This document shows, piece by piece, positions 1 through 6,728 of a stretch of 20,262 nt of DNA. Each line of letters opens with the position of its first letter. The first letter of the stretch is position 1. This DNA is from CAZAEL01 sp964484135 (lineage in GTDB: Bacteria > Elusimicrobiota > Elusimicrobia > FEN-1173), in contig CAZAEL010000043.1 of NCBI GenBank assembly GCA_964484135.1, positions 1-20,262 of the forward strand, read 5' to 3'. The notes below the pieces were generated by a model that was not told where the DNA came from, ran no database searches, and worked only from the letters and a program-made list of their open reading frames with translations. The translations under genes were made by a program, and so were the position numbers.

Positions 1-495
1 GTCCAGGACGGCCGGCATGCGCGGGTGGATGTGCTTCATGGCGTCGTTGGGCGGCGTGGTGACGACGGCGTACGTTTCCAAAAGCGCCCCGTCCGGTCCC
101 CGCCAAATCTCCCAAAGCCCGGCGAAGGCGAAGAGCCCGCCGTCCCGCCGGGCCACGCGCCAGAGGCCTGGCCGCGATCCCTCGAAAAAACCGTCCGCCG
201 GCACCAGGCAGCGCCTCGCTCGAAAAGCCTCCCGAAAGCTCGGCTTTTCCCCCAGGGTCTCGGCCCGGGCGTTAAAACATTTTTCCCCTCCGGACGCGTC
301 CTTGGCCCAGTGAGGGACCAGCCCCCATTGCATGGATTTCAAAACCCTTTCGCCTCCTTCCCGCACGATCACGAAGGCCCGCTCCCCGGAAGCGATGCGC
401 GCCCGGGGCCCGAACCCCTCCGGACGCGGCCCCTTCAGGCCGAACCTCCGCCGGACGTCCTCAAACCCTTTGGTCTGGCTGTACAGGCGGCACAT
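1..495 (-). CDS. yedK: SOS response-associated peptidase (SRAP, YedK/HMCES family), 3' end missing
   Basis: SRAP proteins form a thiazolidine crosslink between Cys2 and abasic sites in single-stranded DNA, shielding the lesion. The first 165 codons are present and the C-terminus runs off the left edge. The protein opens MCRLYSQ, giving the obligatory Cys2 after Met removal, which fixes the start at 495. Other family signatures are KCFNARAET (catalytic Asn), RRCLVPADGFFEG (catalytic Glu) and HIHPRMPAVL (active-site His) near the truncated end. The start lies 2 bases after the stop of the upstream guanidino-hydrolase gene, so it is probably the last visible gene of the arginine-catabolism operon. 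A metabolic reason for this pairing is not evident. Family assignment is secure; the gene symbol is by family only. Confidence 0.93.
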   Translation of the reverse strand, partial: MCRLYSQTKGFEDVRRRFGLKGPRPEGFGPRARIASGERAFVIVREGGERVLKSMQWGLVPHWAKDASGGEKCFNARAETLGEKPSFREAFRARRCLVPADGFFEGSRPGLWRVARRDGGLFAFAGLWEIWRGPDGALLETYAVVTTPPNDAMKHIHPRMPAVLD

Positions 496-497
496 GG

Positions 498-1505
498 TCA
501 GGATTTTTCGAAAAGCTCCTCATAGCTGTTTTCCGCGCGGAATTCCCGGGCGCCGGGGGACACGTCCTTCCCGGCCTCGTCCACCGGGCCCAGGTCGCCG
601 ATGAGGCACTTCACGGACCCGCCCCCCTTGGTCATGAACTCCGACACGTCCACGGGCACGGGCCGCACGCCCCGTTCCCGCACCTGGGCCAGGAGCGCGG
701 GGGTGGCCGTGTGGGGGATGACCAGGGCCGGCTCATCCCCGTCCACCTGGAAGGCGTTGGCCGAGAAATTCTCCCCGTCCTCCTCGGACAGGGGCAGGAG
801 CCGTTCCTTGAAATGCTCCTTCAAGCGGGCCTGGGACGCCTCGGACAAGGCCGGCAAATAGGCCATGAGGAAGGACCGACCCTTGCCGAAGGCGCACAGG
901 CAGGTGTCGCCATGATAGTGGGTCTCCCGCGCAAGCGTGAGAGGCATCACCGCCGCGCCGCCTGCGAGGTCCTTGAGCCGATCCAGGGCCGCGGGCGAAC
1001 TGCGGAACCCGTACACCCGCCTGTACGGCGGCCAGCCCCAATGGGGAACGAACCGCTGTTTTTCCAGCACGCCGGACGTAAACAACCACGCGTCCCCGGC
1101 CGGAAAAAAATCCGCCTCGCCCTCGAAACGCACGGGAAAATTTTCGGTGCGGAAGCCCAGGGCGCGGAGGAAGGCGCCGTACGCCTCCGACTCCGCGGCG
1201 CGGCTCGGGACAGGCCGGCTCAAAAAAAACGTCTTTTGTCCCAGGGGAATGGGCTCATCAAGCCTTGTGAGGAAACCCGCATTGGCGGGAAACACCATGC
1301 CCGGGGAGGAAGGGAGGGGCGGGACCACGAAGACCCGCACGCCCAGGTCCGCCAGGGTCCGCGCCAGCCCGTGCCACTGTTCCGTGGCCCGGGCCCGGTC
1401 CACGGACTTGCGCATCCCCCACCGGTTCCGCGTGTGGGGGTTGGCCCCGCCCTTGATGCGGAACCAGGATGGATCGCCCATGAGGACGGAACGACGAAAA
1501 GACAT
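498..1505 (-). CDS. Guanidino-group hydrolase of the DDAH/arginine dihydrolase (ArgZ-like) family; probable compact AstB substitute
   Basis: A 335-residue protein of the pentein fold that hydrolyses guanidino groups. Visible active-site pieces are FPANAGFL (Asn75 where deiminases have Asp), EGEADFF (128-134), HYHGDTC (His198, Asp200) and GGGSVKCL (Cys300 nucleophile). The N-terminus resembles DDAH/ArgZ proteins (LMGDPSWF, INPH-like segment). It is about 110 residues shorter than classical AstB (about 445). Family knowledge: Asn at the first position is associated with dihydrolases (ArgZ, AstB) that release two ammonia, Asp with deiminases. Standing directly after astD and astA, the likely reaction is N2-succinylarginine to N2-succinylornithine + 2 NH3 + CO2 (inference). 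Free arginine is an alternative substrate. It starts 16 bases after the astD stop. Confidence 0.82.
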   Translation of the reverse strand: MSFRRSVLMGDPSWFRIKGGANPHTRNRWGMRKSVDRARATEQWHGLARTLADLGVRVFVVPPLPSSPGMVFPANAGFLTRLDEPIPLGQKTFFLSRPVPSRAAESEAYGAFLRALGFRTENFPVRFEGEADFFPAGDAWLFTSGVLEKQRFVPHWGWPPYRRVYGFRSSPAALDRLKDLAGGAAVMPLTLARETHYHGDTCLCAFGKGRSFLMAYLPALSEASQARLKEHFKERLLPLSEEDGENFSANAFQVDGDEPALVIPHTATPALLAQVRERGVRPVPVDVSEFMTKGGGSVKCLIGDLGPVDEAGKDVSPGAREFRAENSYEELFEKS

Positions 1506-1521
1506 GGTTTATCTCAACCTT

Positions 1522-3018
1522 TCACTTCCCACTTCTCACGCCTTTCATGGGGACCTCCACCGAACCCACGGCATCGGTGCAGGCGTACACCACGTGGGTA
1601 CCGGCGGGCCAATGGTTGCCGCTGGCCTTGAGCCCGCCGAAAGGCAGACGGCCCGGGGTCATGGCCGTGGTGCGGTTCCAGTGAACCACGCCGTCCTCCA
1701 GCCGGGGCGCCAGTCGGCGAAAGGCCTTTTCGGAGGCCGTGAACACGCTGGCCGCCAGGCCGAATTGGGAGGCGTTGTTGACCGAGACCATCTCCTCCAC
1801 CGAACCCAGCACGTACACGGCCACGTCCGGGGCGAAGAGTTCCTCGTCCCAATAGGACCGGTCCCGCCCTCCCGGCGGCGGCCCTTCCCGCAGATGGACC
1901 GACGGGCCCACGTAGCGGCCCCGGCGGGACAGGTTCAGGGCCGCGCCGCGCCGCAGGGTCTCAAAACCCAGGCGTTCCGCCGTTCGCTGGGCCTTGAGGA
2001 AGTTCTCCACGGCCGCGGCCCGGACCAACGGCCCCATGACCGGCTCCTCCGTGAAATACCCCGTGGTCAGGCCGTCCACTTTCTCCAAAAAGGCCTTGAG
2101 GAAGGCCCCGGCCAGGCGGCGGTGCACCAGCACCCGGCTGGTGGAGGAGCACCGCTGGCCGGACGTGGAAAAAGCGCCGTGGATCACCTCCTTGACGGTC
2201 CAGTCCAGGGGCGCGTCCGGCAAAACCAGCGCCGCGTTCTTCCCCCCCATCTCCAGGGCCACGCGCCTGTTCCACCGGCCGGCGCAAAGTTCCTGGACCC
2301 GGCGGCCCGTGGCCGCGGAGCCGGTGAAGAACACCGTGTCCGCGTCCCCGTGGCCGGCCAGGCGCGCGCCCACGTCCCCGCCGCCCTGGACCAGGTTGAA
2401 GACGCCCGGCGGCAGGCCCGCGGCCTGAAAACACTCGGCCATGACCTGCCCGGTGAAGGGCGTCAGCTCCGAAGGCTTGAACACCGCGGTGTTGCCCGTG
2501 AGCAGGGCGGGCACCAGCTGGCCGTTGGGGATGTGGCCGGGCACGTTGAAAGGGCCGATGACCGCGGCCACGCCCCGGGGCCTGCGCCGCGACGCGCCGC
2601 GGGCCCCGCCGTCCATGGCGAACACCCGGTCCGCCACGAGCGGAAGCGCGTCCCGGACCGTCAAATCCACCTTGGCCGCCATGCTCCGGACCTCGGCCCT
2701 GGATTCGGACCAGGGCTTGCCCGTTTCCCGGGAAATGACCCAGGCCAGGTCCCCGGCCCGGCGCAGGAGCGCTTTCTGATAGCGACGCAGATAGGCCAGG
2801 CGGCGGGCGGGAGGCCAATCTCTCCACCGGGGGAAGGCCCGTCGCGCCGCGTCCACCGCCGCGTCCACGGCGCCGGGGTCCGACAGGAACCGGCCCACGG
2901 GCCGGGACAGGTCCCCCGGGTCCTCGCTCCGGAATTCCCGGCCGCGCCGCGTCGGATGGAAACGGCCGTCCCAAAAATTTCCCCGGAAAGAAAGGGGCGA
3001 AAAGGCGTTCTCGATCAT
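1522..3018 (-). CDS. astD: N-succinylglutamate 5-semialdehyde dehydrogenase (AstD-like aldehyde dehydrogenase)
   Basis: A 498-residue NAD(P)-dependent aldehyde dehydrogenase. Canonical features in order: GPFNVPGH with oxyanion-hole Asn158, GNTAVFKPSE (cofactor Lys181), FTGSAATG (231-238, nucleotide-binding glycine motif), ALEMGGKN with general base Glu256, and STSGQRCSSTSR with nucleophile Cys290. The N-terminal FNVPGHIPNGQLVPALL segment is typical of the AstD branch. The start ATG at 3018 overlaps the astA stop by four bases (ATGA), implying translational coupling. The frame stays open far upstream, but that part is an artefact antisense to nothing but astA's alternative frame. In the AST pathway it oxidises succinylglutamate semialdehyde to succinylglutamate. 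The AstD assignment rests on sequence plus its astA neighbour; other aldehyde dehydrogenase subfamilies are close. Confidence 0.9.
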   Translation of the reverse strand: MIENAFSPLSFRGNFWDGRFHPTRRGREFRSEDPGDLSRPVGRFLSDPGAVDAAVDAARRAFPRWRDWPPARRLAYLRRYQKALLRRAGDLAWVISRETGKPWSESRAEVRSMAAKVDLTVRDALPLVADRVFAMDGGARGASRRRPRGVAAVIGPFNVPGHIPNGQLVPALLTGNTAVFKPSELTPFTGQVMAECFQAAGLPPGVFNLVQGGGDVGARLAGHGDADTVFFTGSAATGRRVQELCAGRWNRRVALEMGGKNAALVLPDAPLDWTVKEVIHGAFSTSGQRCSSTSRVLVHRRLAGAFLKAFLEKVDGLTTGYFTEEPVMGPLVRAAAVENFLKAQRTAERLGFETLRRGAALNLSRRGRYVGPSVHLREGPPPGGRDRSYWDEELFAPDVAVYVLGSVEEMVSVNNASQFGLAASVFTASEKAFRRLAPRLEDGVVHWNRTTAMTPGRLPFGGLKASGNHWPAGTHVVYACTDAVGSVEVPMKGVRSGK

Positions 3019-4073
3019 GTCTTCCTCCGGCCCGGCGCGGGCGACGAGCCAAAAGGCGTGGCCCACAAAAGGCCGCCGGGCCCCACCTCCAACAACCGGG
3101 CGTCCCCGGGCCGGAGCAGGACGCCGCGGCCCCGGACCATGGCCGGCCCCACCAGGGCCCGGACCCGCCCCATCTGTTCCGCCAGGAGAAGATGGGGCCG
3201 CCCTCCCCGCGCGCCGGAAACCCCGCGGAAGCGGACCTTCCGGGCCCGCCGCACCGGCGCCACCGCGCCGGTCCGCGCGCCGTAATAGGGCCCGCCGTCG
3301 AAAGGCTCGATCTGCCCCAGGTACCGGAACCCGATCTTCTCCAAAATCCGCGCCGCGGGCCGCGTCGGGTCCCCCACCCGCCCCAAGTGGGAAATCACCT
3401 CTTTCGGAAAAAAATCCTGGTACAGGGTGCTCCTGGGAAAAAGGGACAGGACGAACTCCTTGTTGTCGATGCTCAGCCGGTCCGCCCGGCGGTAGGAGAG
3501 CCCCGTGAACTTCCGGCCGAAATACTCCCAAAAGGGGCTTTGTCCGTTCTTGAGGAAAGCGGGCAGGAACTCCACCAGCAGGTTGTCCTGGAAACGGCGG
3601 CGGTGGGCCGCGATGTACAGGAACCGCACGTACGAGAGCCAATGCCCCAATTTCTCGGGCCGTCCCCGGTGGGACGGCAGGAGCACCAGCCCGCCCACCT
3701 CCGTGGGGCCGTCCGTGGTGGAGCCCAGGCGCAGGCAACGGTGCTCCACGGTCTTGCCCAGGGTGCGGCTGGTGCGTTTCTCCGTGAAGCTGTCCAGGTA
3801 CAGGTGCGGCAGGCCGGGGGTGCCGTGCTTGGGGATGATGAGGGAACAGCCCACCACGCGGCCCAGGCCCAAATCCTCCAGGACGAAGAGGCAGCGGGCG
3901 CGCGCCGGGTCCCGGGGGAACCGCTGAAAGGTCCGGCGGGACTCCCGCAGGAGCCGCGCCAGCCGGCCGCGGTCCGCCGGGAGGTTGTAGGAATCCAAAT
4001 GGCGGGCCAGCCGGCACAGGTCCGGCAGGTCCTTGGGCTCGGCGCTGCGGATCAGGAAACGGGCCTGCACCAT
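3015..4073 (-). CDS. astA: Arginine N-succinyltransferase (AstA)
   Basis: A 352-residue protein (classical AstA about 344) that transfers succinyl from succinyl-CoA to the alpha-amino group of arginine, the committed AST step. AstA landmarks: IRSAEPKDLPDLCRLA at the N-terminus, YNLPADRGRL, EVGGLVLLPSHRG with RFLYIAAHRRRF (acetyltransferase-like core), FWEYFGRKFTGLSYRRADRLS, FVLSLFPRSTLY, and PARILEKIGFRYLGQIEPFDGGPYY near residue 265-290. The C-terminal 60 residues are less conserved. ATG at 4073 is preceded by GGAGGA only one or two bases away, so the adjacent GTG at 4070 is an equally good initiation site. The gene overlaps the 3' end of the M20 hydrolase gene by 22 bases and couples to astD through ATGA. 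Confidence 0.93.
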   Translation of the reverse strand: MVQARFLIRSAEPKDLPDLCRLARHLDSYNLPADRGRLARLLRESRRTFQRFPRDPARARCLFVLEDLGLGRVVGCSLIIPKHGTPGLPHLYLDSFTEKRTSRTLGKTVEHRCLRLGSTTDGPTEVGGLVLLPSHRGRPEKLGHWLSYVRFLYIAAHRRRFQDNLLVEFLPAFLKNGQSPFWEYFGRKFTGLSYRRADRLSIDNKEFVLSLFPRSTLYQDFFPKEVISHLGRVGDPTRPAARILEKIGFRYLGQIEPFDGGPYYGARTGAVAPVRRARKVRFRGVSGARGGRPHLLLAEQMGRVRALVGPAMVRGRGVLLRPGDARLLEVGPGGLLWATPFGSSPAPGRRKT

Positions 4074-5446
4074 TCCTCCAAAAGGTCTTTGTAAAAACGC
4101 GCGGCCCGGGCCAGGTCGGACAGGGCGACGGATTCGTTGGGCCGGTGGATGTTGCCCCGGGACCGGCCCGGCCCCCACACCGCGGCCCGCACGCCCCAGC
4201 GGCTATACACGCCCGCCTCGGTGCAGGTCCTCTTTTCCGCGAACCGGGCGGACAAACCGTTCCGCCGCAGGACGCGCCTCAGGACCCGCGCGGCTTCGCC
4301 GCGCAGGGGCCCGGCCAGGGGCGGGTTGTTCCGTTCCACCCGCAGGTCGAGACGGACGCCGGCCTTGCGGCAAATCCCTTCCAGCGTCCGCCGCGCCGCG
4401 GCCGTGATCCCGTCCGGGGAAACGCCGGGCGGATAGCGAACGTCAAAAAGGACCCGCAGGCCCCGCCCCCGCCGTTCCGCCAGGCCCAGGTTCCAGGTGT
4501 GGGATTTGGGAAAGAGCCGGGACAGGCCCCGGACCGCGCCGGCCAGGACCGGCCATGGCGCGGCAGAAGGAAAGCGCCCGTGGTTTCCGGCCCTTTCCGG
4601 GGACCAGTCCCCGCCGCGCGGCGGCCGCCGCGCCAGCGCCACGTCCATGACCGCCTCGGCCGGCACCTGGTTGGCGGCCGTGCCTCCTTGAAAACCGACC
4701 AGCCGGGGGGACAGACCGCGTTCTTCCCATTCTTGCAGAATTTTCAAAGCCTTGACAATGGCGTTGTCGCCCAGTTCCGGCGTGCTGGAATGGGCGGCGC
4801 GGCCCTTCACCCTGACCCGGCAAAAAAAAGCCCGGTCCCGCGAGGAAAGCGGGGCCGAGGCGGGCAAAAACCATTCAAAAACCAGGTATCCCCGGTGGCG
4901 GTCCACCAGCCGCATCTCCGAGGGCTCTCCGACGAGGGCCAGGCGCGGTTTGGGGCCGCGCCAGCGCCGGACCATCTCCCCGGCGCCCAGAAGGCCGCTC
5001 TCCTCGCCGAAGGTGCCGGCCACGCACAGGGGCCGTTGAAACACCGCCGGCCCCATCCGGCGGAGCGCCTCCCACTGGCAGAGCAGGTTCAGCTTCACGT
5101 CCGCCGCGCCCAGGCCGTACAGCCGGCCCCTGCGTACCGCGGCGCGCCAGGGGTCGCCCCGCGTGGACGTCCAGGCCCGCGGCGGACCGGGCGGGACCGT
5201 GTCCAAATGGGTGTTCAACAACAGGGGCCGCCCCGAAGCCGGGCCCCGGCGGGCCAGCAGGTTGTAAAAAGAAACCCCCCGTCGCACGGTCTTCTGACGG
5301 AGGGTCTTGAACCCCAGGGACCGGAAACGCCTTTCCAGATGACGGACGAAATCCCGGTTGGAACGGTCGGTGACGGTGTCAAAAGCGACCCAGCGCCGGG
5401 CTTCCTCAAGGAAAAACGCAGGGAGGGAGCCGCGGGCGCCGGGCAT
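4052..5446 (-). CDS. M20-family metallohydrolase (ArgE/DapE/AstE-analogue)
   Basis: A 464-residue zinc amidohydrolase. Metal ligands and catalytic residues are visible: LLLNTHLDTVPPG (His80, Asp82), YGLGAADVK (bridging Asp116), GTFGEESGLLG (catalytic Glu148, ligand Glu149), LVGEPSEM (Glu174) and C-terminal NIHRPNESV (His434). HSSTPELG marks the dimerisation domain. M20 enzymes remove acyl groups from amino acids (N-acetylornithine, N-succinyldiaminopimelate, aminoacyl peptides). As first gene of the run with astA and astD, it most plausibly cleaves succinylglutamate to succinate and glutamate, the job of the unrelated AstE (M14-like) elsewhere; this is inference. No good Shine-Dalgarno precedes ATG 5446. 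It could instead act on succinylornithine or acetylornithine. Confidence 0.85.
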   Translation of the reverse strand: MPGARGSLPAFFLEEARRWVAFDTVTDRSNRDFVRHLERRFRSLGFKTLRQKTVRRGVSFYNLLARRGPASGRPLLLNTHLDTVPPGPPRAWTSTRGDPWRAAVRRGRLYGLGAADVKLNLLCQWEALRRMGPAVFQRPLCVAGTFGEESGLLGAGEMVRRWRGPKPRLALVGEPSEMRLVDRHRGYLVFEWFLPASAPLSSRDRAFFCRVRVKGRAAHSSTPELGDNAIVKALKILQEWEERGLSPRLVGFQGGTAANQVPAEAVMDVALARRPPRGGDWSPERAGNHGRFPSAAPWPVLAGAVRGLSRLFPKSHTWNLGLAERRGRGLRVLFDVRYPPGVSPDGITAAARRTLEGICRKAGVRLDLRVERNNPPLAGPLRGEAARVLRRVLRRNGLSARFAEKRTCTEAGVYSRWGVRAAVWGPGRSRGNIHRPNESVALSDLARAARFYKDLLEEWCRPVS

Positions 5447-5493
5447 TCAGCAGGACTCTAAGGCCTGTCCCTCCGACGATACCGGTCGTCCTC

Positions 5494-5871
5494 TCAGATG
5501 AGGACGGTGACCTGGCGGGGCTTGGAGGCGACGAAACGGTTCCCCGCGCCGGGGATCCGCGCCTTGATCCGGTGGGGGCCGGCGTTGTACCCGGACCAGT
5601 CGAACCACCAATAGCCCACGCTGGGGCGGCAGGGCCGCCATTCTTTGCCGTCGATGGACACCTCCACGCGGTCCGTGGGCGTGGCGCCGATGCGGAAAGT
5701 GTAGGTGTGGCTCCGGATGATCTCGCCTTCAATGGGGTGGTCGATGACCACCTGTTTTTTCGGGGCTTTCGCGGCCCGCGGTTTGGGGGCCGGAGCGGCC
5801 TGGGGAACCGGCGCAGGAACGCTCGAAGAAGCGGGGTTCGGAGCCGCTGTTTTTTTCTTTCTCATGATCAT
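5494..5871 (-). CDS. Small Ala/Pro-linker protein with C-terminal Ig-like domain, unknown function
   Basis: A 125-residue protein of unknown function. A short basic N-terminus (MIMRKKK) is followed by a Pro/Ala/Lys-rich disordered stretch (about 9-40). A compact beta-rich domain follows (about 44-125) with FRIGATPTDRVEVSIDGKEWRP, a Trp-rich GYWWFDWSGY turn and GPHRIKARI. This pattern of 'your-Ig-strand, IDG-xxW-x-P, YDW, G-x-H-x-I-x-A' resembles Ig-like/Big-type or sulfite-oxidase dimerisation domains, where it mediates binding. No signal peptide or hydrophobic segment is seen, so it is probably cytoplasmic. The start at 5871 is chosen because GGAGGA lies at 5881-5876, six bases ahead with C/A spacing; the TTG upstream is part of that site. 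It has its own extended -10 promoter at 5911-5919. Confidence 0.75.
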   Translation of the reverse strand: MIMRKKKTAAPNPASSSVPAPVPQAAPAPKPRAAKAPKKQVVIDHPIEGEIIRSHTYTFRIGATPTDRVEVSIDGKEWRPCRPSVGYWWFDWSGYNAGPHRIKARIPGAGNRFVASKPRQVTVLI

Positions 5872-5875
5872 GGTT

Positions 5876-5881
5876 TCCTCC
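5876..5881 (-). promoter_or_regulatory. Ribosome binding site of the Ig-like protein gene
   Basis: GGAGGA on the minus strand, four bases before ATG at 5871. It overlaps an in-frame TTG at 5883 and decides for the ATG. Confidence 0.7.
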
Positions 5882-5910
5882 AACGGAACTTCAAGATACC
5901 CTTGATCCTC

Positions 5911-5919
5911 ATTTTAGCA
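5911..5919 (-). promoter_or_regulatory. Extended -10 promoter for the Ig-like protein gene
   Basis: The minus strand reads TGCTAAAAT, an extended -10 with no recognisable -35 box in the G/C-rich upstream DNA. Transcription would start near 5904 and give a leader of about 33 bases containing the Shine-Dalgarno. It may also drive the downstream AST-type operon by read-through, since no terminator is evident between 5447 and 5493. Confidence 0.5.
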
Positions 5920-5954
5920 GTTTTTCGGGAAACGGGGGAGACCGGGAAGGAACG

Positions 5955-6728
5955 CTAACTGCTCTTGATGGTGACGACGCCTCCGGTGGTGATGGTGATG
6001 CGGTAGAGCCGCCCGGTGCCGCAGGTCATGGTGCCGGAGCCGCCCGCGGCCGAGAAGGTGATGCGGAACTGGGCCACCCCGGTCCCGGTGGAGCCGAAGC
6101 TTCCGGTCCAGGTGCCGCTGGTGGGCGCGGCCGCGCCGAAAGAGCCGTACACGCAGTTGGTGAACTGCATCATGTAGAGCTGGCCCGCGGCCGAACCCCG
6201 CACCGTGCCGTTCAGGGTGGGCGTGGTCAGGCCCTGCAGGGTCAGGTCCAAACTGATGGAGTTGCCGAAACCCGCGAAACCGTCGAACTTGACCCGCGTG
6301 CCCGTGACGCTCCCGGCCCCGGTGCAGATGTCCACGGCGCCGCCGGCCGCGTTCAAAAAACCGATTTTAAAAGAACCGCTCAAACCGCTGGCCACGCGGG
6401 AGAGCCGGATGGTGTACAGGCCGTCGGTCCCGGGGGAAGAACTCCACCCGGCCGTGGTCAGGGCCGAGCGGCAAACCTCCTCCGCGGTCACGCCGGAGGC
6501 GGACGGGGCCGCGGCGGCCTGCGGCGCGCCCAAGGCGTACCCCACGGAGCCCAGCACGGAGCCCTGTTTGGCCATGGCCCACACGTCCTCCAGGGCCTGC
6601 ACGCCGGCCGCCTCCACCGCCACCCCGTCGGCGCTGGTGCCGTTGATGATCTTGTTCTTGGCGGTGCGGTCGCAACCCAGGGGCAGGAACGCCACGGAAA
6701 GCGCCAGCAGGGTCCTCAGCGTCCTCAT
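5955..6728 (-). CDS. Putative lipoprotein, Gly/Thr/Ser-rich, unknown function
   Basis: A 257-residue exported protein. The N-terminus MRTLRTLLALSVAFLPLGCDR has a basic start, a hydrophobic core and a lipobox-like LPLGC with Cys19. The Pro at -3 is not ideal for a lipobox but acceptable. The mature part contains a helical segment around GVQALEDVWAMAKQG and then repeating beta-strand-like stretches rich in Gly, Ser and Thr (GTWTGSFGSTGTG, TFSAAGGSGTMTCGTG), with four or more cysteines that could form disulfides. No known domain is recognised. The ATG at 6728 overlaps the stop of the upstream beta-barrel gene (ATGA), so the two proteins are probably made together and could interact at the outer membrane. 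Confidence 0.78.
   Translation of the reverse strand: MRTLRTLLALSVAFLPLGCDRTAKNKIINGTSADGVAVEAAGVQALEDVWAMAKQGSVLGSVGYALGAPQAAAAPSASGVTAEEVCRSALTTAGWSSSPGTDGLYTIRLSRVASGLSGSFKIGFLNAAGGAVDICTGAGSVTGTRVKFDGFAGFGNSISLDLTLQGLTTPTLNGTVRGSAAGQLYMMQFTNCVYGSFGAAAPTSGTWTGSFGSTGTGVAQFRITFSAAGGSGTMTCGTGRLYRITITTGGVVTIKSS

Noticed and set aside
498..1505. Classical AstB
   Set aside because: It is about 110 residues too short, and its N-terminus resembles DDAH/ArgZ rather than AstB. Only the role, not the family, is proposed.
937..3285. 782-codon open frame on the plus strand
   Set aside because: It is antisense to the guanidino hydrolase and astD, whose active-site motifs are intact. Its product is compositionally biased.
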